From Saitoella complicata NRRL Y-17804 (Eukaryota; Ascomycota; Saitoellomycetes; Saitoellales; Saitoellaceae): 64,000 nt of DNA. A model generated the notes under the pieces. That model was not told the origin of the DNA. It ran no database searches and saw only the letters and a list, made by a program, of their open reading frames with translations. Location: positions 310,001 through 374,000 of the forward strand of contig NW_017566996.1 of NCBI RefSeq assembly GCF_001661265.1. Direction: 5' to 3'. The position numbers and the translations under genes are program-made. Below, piece after piece: positions 40,041 through 50,048 of the stretch (within the stretch, counting starts at the first letter, position 1; each line of letters opens with the position of its first letter).

Positions 40041-41480
40041 TTAGAGGTTCTTTCCCGTCTGCGCACTCGCATCCTTGGGGCCCGCGTTACACTCTCCCAT
40101 CCAGTCAGCGGGAACCATCGACTCCACGACTTCTCTAAATGCATCAAGTGTACACAAGCTCGCGTCACCCTCGAGGTGCTTGCCTTGTGGTGCGCACCCG
40201 GGCAGCGTCATCGGCTTCTCATTGTATCGCAGGCGGACGTAATGCTCCTCTTTCGCTCCACCGAAGAACTTGGTCAACCAGCCTTGTGACGATGCCTCGG
40301 AAGGTGCCTTGGAGAACAACTCAAATGCAATGGACGAAGTGTATGGCGGCCAGCGTCCATCGAAACAACCAAGACTTGCCAGGACCGCACCCAACGTGGT
40401 GTCGTGCGCACTGTACAAGCACACTTTCTGCTCCACTCCACCCTTCTTCTCTTCCTTCGTAGCAGTAACCATCCGGTCTTTCAAGTCACCCAACAGCCTT
40501 CCAGCTCCTAAGCGACGATACTGCTCGTTCTGAAGATACCCATCGAACCACTCCGTGACAGCGGCGGCCTCGAGCTCGCAGTGTACCCTCTCATCAGTGA
40601 ACTCCGCCGGCAGCTTGATCCCGTTTCCGAGACTTGAGTTCACGGTATCCAGCAACCCCGATACACGCGGGTGTCCATCGACTGCAACACCGTCCGGAAG
40701 GTACTTTCTCACCCTTTCCGATGTATAGCCAGTCAAGATCGGATTCCACTTCTCTGCCGCAAGGTCGGCGAATTGTCGAGAAAGGTCATTGAGTCGCTTG
40801 CATGCTCCTTCGTTCGGGTACAAATTCTCCTCTGTAAAGTTTCGTGTAGTGAACGTCGCCTCAAATCCTGGTCCACGCGCCGTAGGTGGGTACAGTCCCG
40901 TGAAGACTTGGTGTAAAGACTCCAGCGTACGTTGCATAGGTGTCGATCTGTGAGAGTATGTTAACTCGCGGCTCGTAAAGCTTTTGCTGTCATTCCTTCA
41001 CCTTAAGTAGATCTGTTCCTCCTTCTCCAACCTCTCCGGCAAAAACCCCAACGCATCTACATACAACCTCCTCAACCTCATCCCAAGCGCCAACGTACTC
41101 CTCCTCCCCTCATCAGTCAACTCACCAAGAATACAAACCCCCTTCCCCCCCTCCTTCCCAACATCCGCGATAACAGCCTTCCCATTCCTATCGAACGTCT
41201 CGACACGCCTCGAGTACCTCAACCCCTCATTCCACACCTCATCCGACCCAATCGCCCCGGGTATTGAGCCTTCGGGCAGGAGCACTGAAGCTCGGAATCG
41301 TTTCGCTGCTTGGCAAAGATCCCAGTGTTCCGGAACGCCGGCGTTTTGGAGACGTGCACGGACGGGTGTGCGTTCGCCGTGCCGGGCGAGGACTTGGAGG
41401 TGGATGAGGCGGAGGGAGGAGGGATATAGGGCTGAGAGTTCGCTGGGGGTGTAGTCGGGGCGTGGTGGTAGGGATGTCAT
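40041..41480 (-). CDS. Histidine acid phosphatase family protein, no signal peptide
   Basis: Two exons: 41480-41002 and 40947-40041, intron 41001-40948 (54 nt); 1386 nt, 461 aa. The phosphohistidine motif is LARHGERTPVR near residue 33, and the acid/base HD motif is in CLYSAHDTTLGAVLASLG near the C-terminus. Between them are STPMQRTLESLHQVFTGLYPP and the acceptor segment typical of lysosomal acid phosphatase and PXYLP1-like enzymes. The start at 41480 (MTSLPPRPDYTP) lacks a signal peptide, so it is probably intracellular, unlike secreted phytases; an open 43-codon upstream extension (from 41609) also lacks one. Substrate unknown (phosphomonoesters generally). Confidence 0.9.
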
Positions 41481-41815
41481 TGTTGTTGAACGATTTGTAA
41501 GCACGGATTTTCTGCTTTGATTGGAAGGGTGTATATGAGTATATTTGTTTGGGATGAATGCTCGAGCTCGTAACGTGAATGAGGCTCGGGCTGGGGCCCC
41601 GGATTGCACTCAGACCGGCGTGACGTAAGGAAGGCGAAGGGTTGCCTGAGGCATTGCTCAAATAGATTTTATCGGATAAGAGTTAGAAGATTATCAGATT
41701 TTCTTTGGCCGTCTGTATCCAACTTCTATAATGCGTTCAGGGGATTTCCCCCATTCGGGCAGCACCGTATACGTTACGCAGGCTTCGAGAATTCCACCTT
41801 TACCCTCTCCATGAC
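41481..41815. promoter_or_regulatory. Divergent promoter of phosphatase and PPR genes
   Basis: 335 bp between divergent starts; no clear element seen. Confidence 0.4.
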
Positions 41816-44062
41816 ATGCGACCTACCACTCTGCGACTGCTCCGGTTACCAAGGCCTCCAGGCTCTGTAGCCTCCTCCGTCTTACCAAGGCGGAGTTATG
41901 CGAGGTGGAAAACTGAAGCTGACCCGGACTGGAAAGCTGATCCCACAAATGCACGCAAACGATCTACGTTGTCCAAGGCCGACTATCCACCAGAAGTGGC
42001 TGCTTGGATTTATGACAAGAAGGAATCAACGTCCGCCCTCCCTGGTGCATCAGAAAACTCTGGGCCAAAACATAAGGAACTCCAGGCCCTGGAAAAGGCA
42101 TGTCAAGAAGGATCTTGGGCAAAGGCTGTGGAGTTACAGCGGGAGCTCGCAAAGGACCCATCGCTGGATAGTCCTGACCTATCGCGCCTTTCCTTGCAGA
42201 TACTTCAGGGTTTGTTGGCCCAGGGTGCAGAAAACCAGGACGACGTTGTAACCGCGGACGAGTTTTTCGACAGGCTGAGAGAGCAGGAGAGAGCAGAGAG
42301 TACACATTGGGCAGCCATGATATACGCCGCCATAAATGGCTCGACACCAAATCCGAAGAAAGCTTTAAAGTTATGGGAGTTATGGTCGGCGGCGAATAGG
42401 AAGTCCCTGTGGATAAGAGAAAACAATTCGCATCGGGTAGTAGAGGCAGCATATACAGCTCATGTTGCCGCCGAGCTCATGGTTTCAGTGCAAGACAACT
42501 ATCTTTTGGCTGAGCACGGAGATGAGGCTACTGAGACCGATACAGTTTTGCGAGCCAGGGACCTCTTGTCTGACCAGGAGCTGAAAAAGGAATTCGACCC
42601 ATTACCGATTCCAAATCCGGAAGTGATGGAAAAAGTGCTCAATGAACAACGATTATCACCATCATTCATTCGACACGTCGTTACCCATGCACAGAGGCTT
42701 AAGCGTGGTGACAAACGAATCAACTCGCCGCAGTTTCACGGCCTCGTGAGGATTTATTGTAGCGCAAGGAAGCGCAAGCGGGTACTCTACGAGTACGAAT
42801 CGGCAAAGGCTCAAACAGAACCCATGTCCGAACGCACTTATGCGGTATTCATTTCCGGGTTCTTCCTCTGCCACGAATGGCAGCTGGGAATGAAGGTTTG
42901 GCAAGATATGATCAAGAGCGGGGTGCGACCAACAGTACTATCATGGAATGCACTCATCGTTGGCGCGGGGTATCTGGGAAACCTGGTGGCTCTCCGCGAG
43001 ACTTGGGCAAAGATGCAACGGTCAGGTTTCGTGCCGGATGTGGTTCTCTGGTCTTCATACATCAAGGCATTCTTCGTATGTAAAGATACCCAAGGTGCTT
43101 TGGACGCCATCAGTGGCATGGAGGAAGCTGGTGTGCAATGGAACAGCGTCACACGGACCATCATCGTTGACGGCCTTGTGCGCCACAACCTCCCCAAGGA
43201 AGCGCGACACGTCCTCGAGGTTTCGTTAAAGCAGGGAATGCCACCAAACGTCCGTGTCTACAACGTGTTTCTTCGCGATTGTTTGGACTATGGCAATTAC
43301 CCACATGCGTCATTTGCCACTCGTATGCAAAACGCCCACAAAATTCTTGACGAGATGACATTGCACAACATCACTCCGGACGAGGCGACCTATACAACAT
43401 TGATTGGCGGCATCGCCAGGTGGGGTCGAAATCCAAAGGCCCTCGAGGCGAGTATCGACGCTATTCTCAGACGTATGGTTGAAGCTGGCCTAGCACCAAG
43501 TGTTGTCACCTATACCACGGTCATCAACGGCTTGATAGAGGGAGCCGACCCCGCTTCCTTTGAAAACTATCTTGTGGCGGCTGAGCATATGTTCCGCTCG
43601 ATGCTAGCCACTAAGAAGATAGCGCCCAATGTTCAAGTATTCACCGCCATGATCAAGGGGTACATGTTCGCTGGCCGCACCAAGCAGGCAACGGAGACGT
43701 ACGCTATGTTGCAAAAAATGGATATTTCACCAGACTTACCAATCTTCAACACTTTCATTCGAGGATATTCACGCGTGGAGGACCTCGATGGAATGATATA
43801 CTGGCATGAAAAGATGCTTGATTACGGATACAGGCCGAATAAGATCACTTATTCGTACCTGTTCAACGGATTGGCCATGATTAAGACTGCAGAAGCTAGA
43901 CGGTGGACGGAGAAGTTCCTTGGGGACATGATCAGAGATGGATTCCTTGTCGAGAGTCCTAAACTGAGCACCGCCATTGTGAAGGCGACAGGGCGACCGC
44001 CGGACCCCAGACTGCTGCCTTCTAATGCATCAAAGATGGATGAGGATGAGGAGTTAGAATAG
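41816..44062 (+). CDS. Mitochondrial pentatricopeptide-repeat protein
   Basis: 748 aa, no intron. The Arg/Leu-rich N-terminus (MRPTTLRLLRLPRPPG...LPRRSYARW) is a mitochondrial presequence. From about residue 330, successive 35-residue helix-turn-helix repeats follow, for example ISGFFLCHEWQLGMKVWQDM, LIVGAGYLGNLVALRETWAKM and IDGLV/INGLI-type starts with VVTYTTVINGLIEG. At least nine PPR-like units are visible. Such proteins bind organellar RNA to control translation, processing or stability; resemblance to yeast Cya5/Aep-type translational activators is only general. Codon choice is mixed and lacks the block pattern of many neighbours. Short acidic C-terminus. Confidence 0.92.
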   Translation: MRPTTLRLLRLPRPPGSVASSVLPRRSYARWKTEADPDWKADPTNARKRSTLSKADYPPEVAAWIYDKKESTSALPGASENSGPKHKELQALEKACQEGSWAKAVELQRELAKDPSLDSPDLSRLSLQILQGLLAQGAENQDDVVTADEFFDRLREQERAESTHWAAMIYAAINGSTPNPKKALKLWELWSAANRKSLWIRENNSHRVVEAAYTAHVAAELMVSVQDNYLLAEHGDEATETDTVLRARDLLSDQELKKEFDPLPIPNPEVMEKVLNEQRLSPSFIRHVVTHAQRLKRGDKRINSPQFHGLVRIYCSARKRKRVLYEYESAKAQTEPMSERTYAVFISGFFLCHEWQLGMKVWQDMIKSGVRPTVLSWNALIVGAGYLGNLVALRETWAKMQRSGFVPDVVLWSSYIKAFFVCKDTQGALDAISGMEEAGVQWNSVTRTIIVDGLVRHNLPKEARHVLEVSLKQGMPPNVRVYNVFLRDCLDYGNYPHASFATRMQNAHKILDEMTLHNITPDEATYTTLIGGIARWGRNPKALEASIDAILRRMVEAGLAPSVVTYTTVINGLIEGADPASFENYLVAAEHMFRSMLATKKIAPNVQVFTAMIKGYMFAGRTKQATETYAMLQKMDISPDLPIFNTFIRGYSRVEDLDGMIYWHEKMLDYGYRPNKITYSYLFNGLAMIKTAEARRWTEKFLGDMIRDGFLVESPKLSTAIVKATGRPPDPRLLPSNASKMDEDEELE

Positions 44063-44535
44063 TTCGATAGCATATGCATGGAGTGAACTTGGCGTTATCT
44101 TCGAGCATTTCGCATCCTCTTCGCGATGTGTTACATACATAGGAATCTGGTACACACCCAAACTTAATCTCGTTTGTAATTGGTACCACAGCTTTTGAAT
44201 GTTGATCCTGCAAATCGAATGTGTCTGGCTACAGTACGTATGTGTGCACACAGCGTGGGAAACCTGGTTTTCAGCTTCAGTAGAATCACCCCATGCATTT
44301 TCACAATTGCAAGCTCCAGTGATCGAGATGCGCGATTAATACAATTCATTAACCAAGAATGACTGGTATGCACTCCTATACACCTCACTTCACACGTAGC
44401 CTAACCATACATCTGTAAAATCCTCCATCCTATCCTAGCCAAGCCCACTTCCGCTGGCTCATCATCCTACACACCTTTTCCGTTCCATTGCACAACCATG
44501 CTTCTTCAAAGACACGGCTCACACACTGCGCTCGC
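44063..44535. other. Convergent 3' intergenic region
   Basis: 473 bp between the PPR stop and the reticulon stop. No gene or RNA recognised. Confidence 0.4.
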
Positions 44536-45909
44536 TTAAGCCCTCAAGGCCTCTCTAACACCCTCAACAGCACCCTCTCTCCTCTCAGCCTGAACCTTCG
44601 TAGTCTCCGTCGCAGCAACACCCGGCTTAGCAGAAACCTCCGCCTGCTTCGGCGCATTCGCCCCGGGAATCTGAACACCAACCTTCTCGCCAACAACAGT
44701 CGCAACACCCCTCGCCTTCTCCGCTGCAACATGGGAGTAATCACCAACGACCTGCTGAGCCTGCTGAGTGTACTTGGAACCGATGGCGTTCAAGCGGTTG
44801 AGCTGAGCGTCGATATGGGTCTTGTTGCGGGCGTAGAAGGGGGGAATGGAGAATGCGGCGATGAGGGTGAGGAGGGAGAGAGTCCAGAGAGAGACGATCT
44901 TGAAGAGTTGGTAGAAGATGAAGGAGAAGGCGAATGCGACGAGGGTGTGTGCCACGTTCTCAGCGAACACCAAACGCTGGAATTCGGAGAGGATGGAGTT
45001 GGTGAGGGCGTGGCATTCGTCAAAGACGGGGTCGAGCTGTTCGCGGGGGATGGTGAGGAAGGTACGGGGCTTGACGTAGGTCGAAACGAACCCGGTTCCG
45101 GTGACGATCTTACCGGCGTACTCGATGATGGCGGAGATCAAGAACACGATCCAGGCACCACGGAAGACAAGCTTGGGAATGTTGACAAACTTGATCAACA
45201 CCAACCCGCTCAAGCCCAACGCCAAGAAAAAGGCGGAAGCGGTGGGGTAGTTCCACGAACACAAGTCGTAGACGAAAGAGTTGTACTTGGCGAGGGGGGT
45301 GGAAGCCTGTTGGTCGGCTTGCTGAGCGTTACGGGTGATACCAGCGAAATCGTTCTGGACGACAGCAGCACCGTCCGCAACACGCTGCTGCGCATACGCA
45401 GCCTGCTGACGAGCAATCTCAGCAGCCTGAGCAGCCTTCTCCTGCGCAACAGACGCATATCCCTGAACCTGAGCATGGGCCTTGGAAGCGTAAGCCTCGG
45501 CGACGTTGGCGGCCTCACCGGCAGCCTGCTGTGCCTGTCCCGCAACCTGGGAAACCTTCTCCTGTGCCTGACCGACCTTCTGTGCGGTGACGTCCTTGGC
45601 CTGGTTTGCTGCGTCCTTAGCCTGTCCAGCGACCTGGTTGGCCTGGGCGGCGGCTTGGTCCTTTGCTTGGGTGGCCTTGGCTTGGGCTGCGTTGGCGGTG
45701 TCGGAGACGGCGGCTTCAGCGTTGTTCACGGCAGCGTTCGCATCACGCTTAGCCTGGTTGTACTCAGCATTGTACTGGGCATCGGCAGAAGTGGAGGGGG
45801 TAGTAGCAGCGCCGACGGGAGCCCCAAGATTAGTAGTAGCGGGAGGATCGTTGGGCATAGTAAGAGGAGAGTTCTCCGACATGTGAATCTCGTCACGGAT
45901 TGTTGCCAT
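44536..45909 (-). CDS. Reticulon-domain protein with long LEA-like N-terminal arm
   Basis: ER-shaping membrane protein, 457 aa, no intron. Residues about 45-190 are Ala/Gln/Lys-rich and form amphipathic helix with 11-residue-like periodicity (AQAKATQAKDQAAAQANQ, KAHAQVQGYASVAQEKAAQ), resembling LEA group 3 or perilipin helices. The reticulon domain follows: SFVYDLCSWNYPTAS, hydrophobic hairpin 1 (AFFLALGLSGLVLIKFVN...VFLISAIIEYAG), a linker with REQLDPVFDECHALTNSI, hairpin 2 (FSFIFYQLFKIVSLWTLSLLTLIAAFSIPPFY) and a C-terminal helix with LNAIGSKYTQQAQQVVG. Fungal reticulons (Rtn1) usually have short N-termini, so the arm is unusual. Lies next to, and in the same orientation as, a perilipin gene. 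A TATAAAG word sits about 75-80 bp upstream. Confidence 0.92.
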   Translation of the reverse strand: MATIRDEIHMSENSPLTMPNDPPATTNLGAPVGAATTPSTSADAQYNAEYNQAKRDANAAVNNAEAAVSDTANAAQAKATQAKDQAAAQANQVAGQAKDAANQAKDVTAQKVGQAQEKVSQVAGQAQQAAGEAANVAEAYASKAHAQVQGYASVAQEKAAQAAEIARQQAAYAQQRVADGAAVVQNDFAGITRNAQQADQQASTPLAKYNSFVYDLCSWNYPTASAFFLALGLSGLVLIKFVNIPKLVFRGAWIVFLISAIIEYAGKIVTGTGFVSTYVKPRTFLTIPREQLDPVFDECHALTNSILSEFQRLVFAENVAHTLVAFAFSFIFYQLFKIVSLWTLSLLTLIAAFSIPPFYARNKTHIDAQLNRLNAIGSKYTQQAQQVVGDYSHVAAEKARGVATVVGEKVGVQIPGANAPKQAEVSAKPGVAATETTKVQAERREGAVEGVREALRA

Positions 45910-45968
45910 TGTAGTTGGTTGAATTGTTTTGGTTGTGGGTGTTTGTATAGGAGAACGTCAGAGAGGGG

Positions 45969-45990
45969 GGGGGTCGTCCGGTGTACTTTA
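45969..45990 (-). promoter_or_regulatory. Reticulon promoter: TATA element and GGACGACCC word
   Basis: On the minus strand TATAAA (45990-45985) is followed by GGACGACCC (45977-45969). The same nine-base word lies beside the TATA element of the adjacent perilipin gene (48221-48229). Confidence 0.45.
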
Positions 45991-46316
45991 TAGCAGATTT
46001 TCCGAGGGGTCAACGTAAACCATGGCATGCGCGACGCTCACGTCATAGCCCACAAACCACCGGGAATCTTGGATCTGGTGGAAATGCAAGGAAAACAATG
46101 CGTCTAGTGAGGATAAATGCAACTCAATTGGCTTGGTCTTGTCGTCTTCCGGGAGTTTCACATGCGATGACGTCAGGACCGAGGCGAGTGACAGGTGCCA
46201 CACTTCGTCATGTCTGATACGCACTGGAAGAGCAATTGGAGGACCATCTTCGCGTAATCAATACATCTTTTCAACCCCTCAACCAAGAAATATAGAAGCT
46301 ATCGTAGCAAATCAAA
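45991..46316. other. Intergenic region between reticulon and perilipin
   Basis: 326 bp holding the upstream part of the reticulon promoter and the perilipin 3' end. Nothing else recognised. Confidence 0.4.
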
Positions 46317-48143
46317 TCACACAACCCTCAAAACCCTCGTCCCCTCCCCCCCCTTAACCTCATGCTCCTCCCCGACCCCCTTCCCAGGCCCAAACCTCCC
46401 CCCAATTTTCTCCTCCCTATCAATCTCCTCCTTCCTCTTCTTCACATCCCCAGCCTTCTCCTCAACCTTCGCCTTCGCCTCTCCGGCCTTCGCCTCGACC
46501 CTTCCCTTGACCTCACCCGCCTTCGCCTCGACCTCATCCTTCACCTCGGAGGCCTTGGCAGAGATGTCAGAGGTGACTTCAGAGGCCTTTGTGCGGGCTG
46601 CATCGACGCCGACTTTGACTTGTTCTGCGCCGACTTCGACGGTTGCTTGGGCGTATTTGGCGCCTGTCTTGGCTGTCTCGATGCCTTCCCTCACGTAGGG
46701 CTCGACACCCTCGGCGGCACTCCTGACGCCCCTCCCGACCTCCTCCGCAGTACCGACAGCATAACCGAGTACCTCCTCACCAGTCTCGAACGCCCTATCC
46801 CTCGCGACGGCGGCTTGTTCGGCAGCCGCGTCGACATAGGGCGCAGCGACGTCTTCAGCCTGCTCGATCACGTTCCCAGCAGCATCGTAAACAACCCCCG
46901 CAGCCCGTTTCGTCGTATCGATAACCTCCTCTCCCCTCCCACGCACATACTCCGCCCCCGACTCCAAATTACGCTCGACCCTCCCCGCAACAGATTCAAG
47001 GCGATGAATAGAATGCACAGTAATATCAACACCTAAATCAACCGCTTTGGCCGCAGTTTTATCGACGCCGACGACGACGTCCCCGACTGTGCGTTTGACG
47101 ACTTCGACGCGGGGTTTGACGACGTCTTTGATCGCGGAGGAGGCTTCGTCGCGGAGGGTGAAGATTGTGCCGTAACCTGCGCGGACGCGGGAGGAGAGAC
47201 GGGAGCCGGGTTTGTCACCGCGGGCTTCGAGTTCGGCTTCGTAGACGCGGTTGAGTTCGTCTTTGGCTTTGTCGGCGATATCATACGCCGCTGTGGTGGC
47301 TTTGGTCGTCACGTCCGAGGCGGTGTTGAGTAATGCGCCCGGGATGGCGAGGGGATGGGTGAGGGCCCAGGACGTCGTATTCCACACGACGGGGAGGACG
47401 CGGGAAGCGGTCATGAGTGCGAGGTTGTATGCGCGCGGAACCTGAGGCTGGGAGTCGCGGTCCTCGTTGATGGAGGAAGCGGATTGCCAGTCGGGGTGGT
47501 TCGCGCGTTCGGCGGCTTCGGCATAGGACATCGTGAAGCCTGCATCACTCCTGTTCTCGCCCTCACCCGGCCCGGGAAGGTACGTATTCAACGCGCCCTC
47601 GACTTTGTCCAAGGCGGGCTTGAGGTAGGGCCCAACAGTCGGCTCGACACGTTCTTTGACGAAGGGTTCAGCGGCTTGGGCGTAGACCCCGACAGTAGAC
47701 TTGACCACACCGACCCCATCCTCAACCTTTTGCCCAACTTCCTCTTTGGTGGCTTTGAGGACCGGAAAGCGCTCCTCGACCATACCCAACGTACCATCGG
47801 CAATCGCATCGGCTTTAGCGAGATAAGGACTAATAGGACCCGTATAGGTCGCGACATATGCCACACTCCCCTTTATCGTCTTTGCTGCCCTCGCCGTCAA
47901 TGGGTGGCTCTGGAGCGCGGAGGTAACGTCGTGGAAGAGTGGGTAAGACGCGAGATGATCGAGGAAGTGGGAGTGGATTGCGCCGTTCTGGGTGCCGAGG
48001 GAGTCGAGGGGGTAGGGTTGGTCGTAGGGGTTGTGGTTTGGGTGAACGGATTCGTGGGCACCGGGGAAGGTGATGGGGTCTTGGGCGGAGAGGGGGAGGG
48101 GTTCCGGGACGACTGGGTTTCCTGGAAGGTCTGTCTTTACCAT
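46317..48143 (-). CDS. Fungal perilipin-type lipid-droplet protein with C-terminal 11-mer repeats
   Basis: 608 aa, no intron. The N-terminal part matches fungal perilipins of the Cap20/MPL1 kind: HLASYPLFHDVTSALQSH, YLAKADAIADGTLGMVEERFP and GPYLKPALDKVEGALNTYLPG. These proteins coat lipid droplets and control lipolysis. The second half is long amphipathic helix. At residues about 519-573 are five tandem 11-mers (KASEVTSDISA, KASEVKDEVEA, KAGEVKGRVEA, KAGEAKAKVEE, KAGDVKKRKEE; genomic 46589-46425), an 11/3-helix repeat shared by perilipins, LEA proteins and synucleins. At 608 aa it is much longer than Cap20-type proteins (about 180-300). Same orientation as the reticulon gene, 407 bp apart. 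Confidence 0.88.
   Translation of the reverse strand: MVKTDLPGNPVVPEPLPLSAQDPITFPGAHESVHPNHNPYDQPYPLDSLGTQNGAIHSHFLDHLASYPLFHDVTSALQSHPLTARAAKTIKGSVAYVATYTGPISPYLAKADAIADGTLGMVEERFPVLKATKEEVGQKVEDGVGVVKSTVGVYAQAAEPFVKERVEPTVGPYLKPALDKVEGALNTYLPGPGEGENRSDAGFTMSYAEAAERANHPDWQSASSINEDRDSQPQVPRAYNLALMTASRVLPVVWNTTSWALTHPLAIPGALLNTASDVTTKATTAAYDIADKAKDELNRVYEAELEARGDKPGSRLSSRVRAGYGTIFTLRDEASSAIKDVVKPRVEVVKRTVGDVVVGVDKTAAKAVDLGVDITVHSIHRLESVAGRVERNLESGAEYVRGRGEEVIDTTKRAAGVVYDAAGNVIEQAEDVAAPYVDAAAEQAAVARDRAFETGEEVLGYAVGTAEEVGRGVRSAAEGVEPYVREGIETAKTGAKYAQATVEVGAEQVKVGVDAARTKASEVTSDISAKASEVKDEVEAKAGEVKGRVEAKAGEAKAKVEEKAGDVKKRKEEIDREEKIGGRFGPGKGVGEEHEVKGGEGTRVLRVV
46425..46589 (-). repeat. Five in-frame 33-bp units encoding tandem 11-mers
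   Basis: Consensus KAxEVKxxVEA repeated five times without gaps near the perilipin C-terminus. The units differ at several positions, so the array is not a recent slippage product. Confidence 0.85.
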
Positions 48144-48718
48144 GATGGTTGCTGGTTATGGTAAAGGGTATGTGGGTATATTGGTTTGGTTGGGGGGGCA
48201 GGGGAGGGCAGTCTTATAGCGGGTCGTCCTTGGTTGTTGGGGGTGTGTGTGATTTGCATGTGAAAGTTCAATTTAAAGTGGCGCCATCACACGTCATGTT
48301 GGAGATAAGAGGAACCCTGCTTGCCTAGCCGCCCGCCGTGGACATCTTGGACATCCGCGCGGAGCCCCAGTGCAGCAGGACAACAATGGCCATTGGTGCA
48401 ACTCTATTCCCCCAGCCACGCAGATAGCTACCCGGGTTGCCGGTATCTCGTTGCAACCGGTCCGCCGTGGTTCCCCAGGGACGCCCATGACGGATGAGCT
48501 CATCTATTCCACGTCTGCTGGGCCTTCGAAGAACGACTTTTGGCAAGGAGAAAGTAAGATGATGAACGTCGTTTGAGGCATTTCTTTATTTGCTGGCAAC
48601 CATGAGTCGTACACATGCTTATCTTTCTTTGTCGTCGGTATAATATACTCGTCTCCTCCTCCTCCTTCTCACACTCTTCCCACGCCTCTCATCCTCAACG
48701 CACACCTCTACCGTTTAG
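48144..48718. promoter_or_regulatory. Perilipin promoter and TAM41 3' region
   Basis: 575 bp. On the minus strand a TATAAG word (48218-48213) lies about 70-75 bp upstream of the perilipin ATG, directly preceded by GGACGACCC (48229-48221), the word shared with the reticulon promoter. The rest holds no recognised gene. Confidence 0.45.
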
Positions 48719-50048
48719 CTACTCCTTCTTCGTCTTCTTCCCCACCTTCTCCGCAACATACCTCCAACTCTTAATCGGCCCCGCACTAAACAACCCCTTC
48801 ACAGTCTGTACCCCACTACTCCACCCAACAGTCTTCCTCACCGCTCTCCCAATCTCCCTTCTCAACCTCTCATCTCCCACGATCCGTTCCTCGAACATTC
48901 TCATACCCTCTCGTTCCTGTGGGAGGTATTTCATATCGTAGTGTTTAAGGAAGATGGATTGGATTTTTGTGCGAAAGTGCAAGGGGAGACGGCCGACCAT
49001 CTTTGCGCGACGGACTGGGTCGAGGTCTTGGTGGAGGGTGGCATAGGCGTCGGTTGATTGCATAGGGACCGTCGACTGGAAAGTAAGGTTGGGGAGGTTT
49101 TCGACCAATGGCCCATACAACTCCCTAAACTTCGGTAACTGCGCAGAAACGATATTCTGCACCTTCTTCGGGTTCTCGGCCACGCGCATCCGTGCGTCGC
49201 CCATGTAGGAGAGTCCGGCGATTGTTTCGTAGAGTTCTTTCTCGGTGAATTTCTCGGGGAGGAGGAGGAGTGCGGTGCGGAGGGCCGAGATGAGGTTGAT
49301 TTGGTTTGCCAGTCGGACGCGTGGTTCGTCGCGTAGGATTTTGATGGGTTTTTGCATTCGTCCGGCGAGGTACATCGTTTCCCACCCGTTCAAGTCGGCA
49401 CATAGGTCATCGATCGAGACCACGCCGTATTTGATCATCATCCCGTTCACCTCTACGTACGGGTTGAAATACACTTTCCCTCCGAACCCTCGTTGGATAT
49501 ACGAGATGGCTGCACTGCCGAGATGTCGAAGGCCAGAGTAGTGCTCAGGATGCCGTGCAATATTCAACGAATGAAAGTGCTGCGCATGCGTTACTCCAAA
49601 AATAAAATCCACCATAGGCTTCGCATCCTTCGCATACCCACCCTGGTTAAACACCCCACTTCCATACGCGAACGCATACCGAATCGGTGCATTGAACTGC
49701 CACAGAACACTCCGTAGCCTCTCCTTCACTTCCTGATCGATGACAAGATGCTGGTTCGCGCCGAATTCTTTGGGGAGTTTGGAGAAGGTTGAGACGTCGT
49801 TTGCGAGGACGCTTTCTTCGAAGTTGGCGTTGGAGAGGCCGGGAGGGGAGGGGGTGTTTGGCGGGCGGGGGGTGTTGCGGGATTTTATGGGTTCTGGGGT
49901 GGAGGAGGAGGAGTATGCTCGGAGGATAAGGATGGAAGAAGAGTAAGTCGAGGAGGGGACTCGAGGAAATCGGGGCTGTTTCAAATGCGGGTTAGCATGA
50001 GCTGCAACGATCCGTGCTCGGCTGACTTACCAGAACGTAACACTGCAT
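48719..50048 (-). CDS. TAM41: Mitochondrial phosphatidate cytidylyltransferase TAM41
   Basis: Makes CDP-diacylglycerol on the matrix side of the inner mitochondrial membrane for cardiolipin synthesis. Two exons: 50048-50031 (18 nt) and 49975-48719, intron 50030-49976 (55 nt); 1275 nt, 424 aa. Splicing joins MQCYVL to PRFPRVPSSTYSSS, giving a Ser/Arg-rich presequence; the long exon alone has no ATG at its 5' end, so the small first exon is needed. Family blocks: YAFAYGSGVFNQ (nucleotidyltransferase GSG), MVDFIFGVTHAQHFHSLN, GGKVYFNPYVEVNGMMIKYGVV, LNGWETMYLAGRMQKP and GLSYMGDARM. Full length, with nothing missing. Confidence 0.96.

Noticed and set aside
44488-45993. 501-codon open frame antisense to the reticulon gene
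   Set aside because: Low-complexity product created by the Ala/Gln-rich sense repeats; the sense strand has a clear reticulon domain.
47355-48164. Open frame antisense to the perilipin
   Set aside because: No family resemblance; explained by sense-strand codon use.
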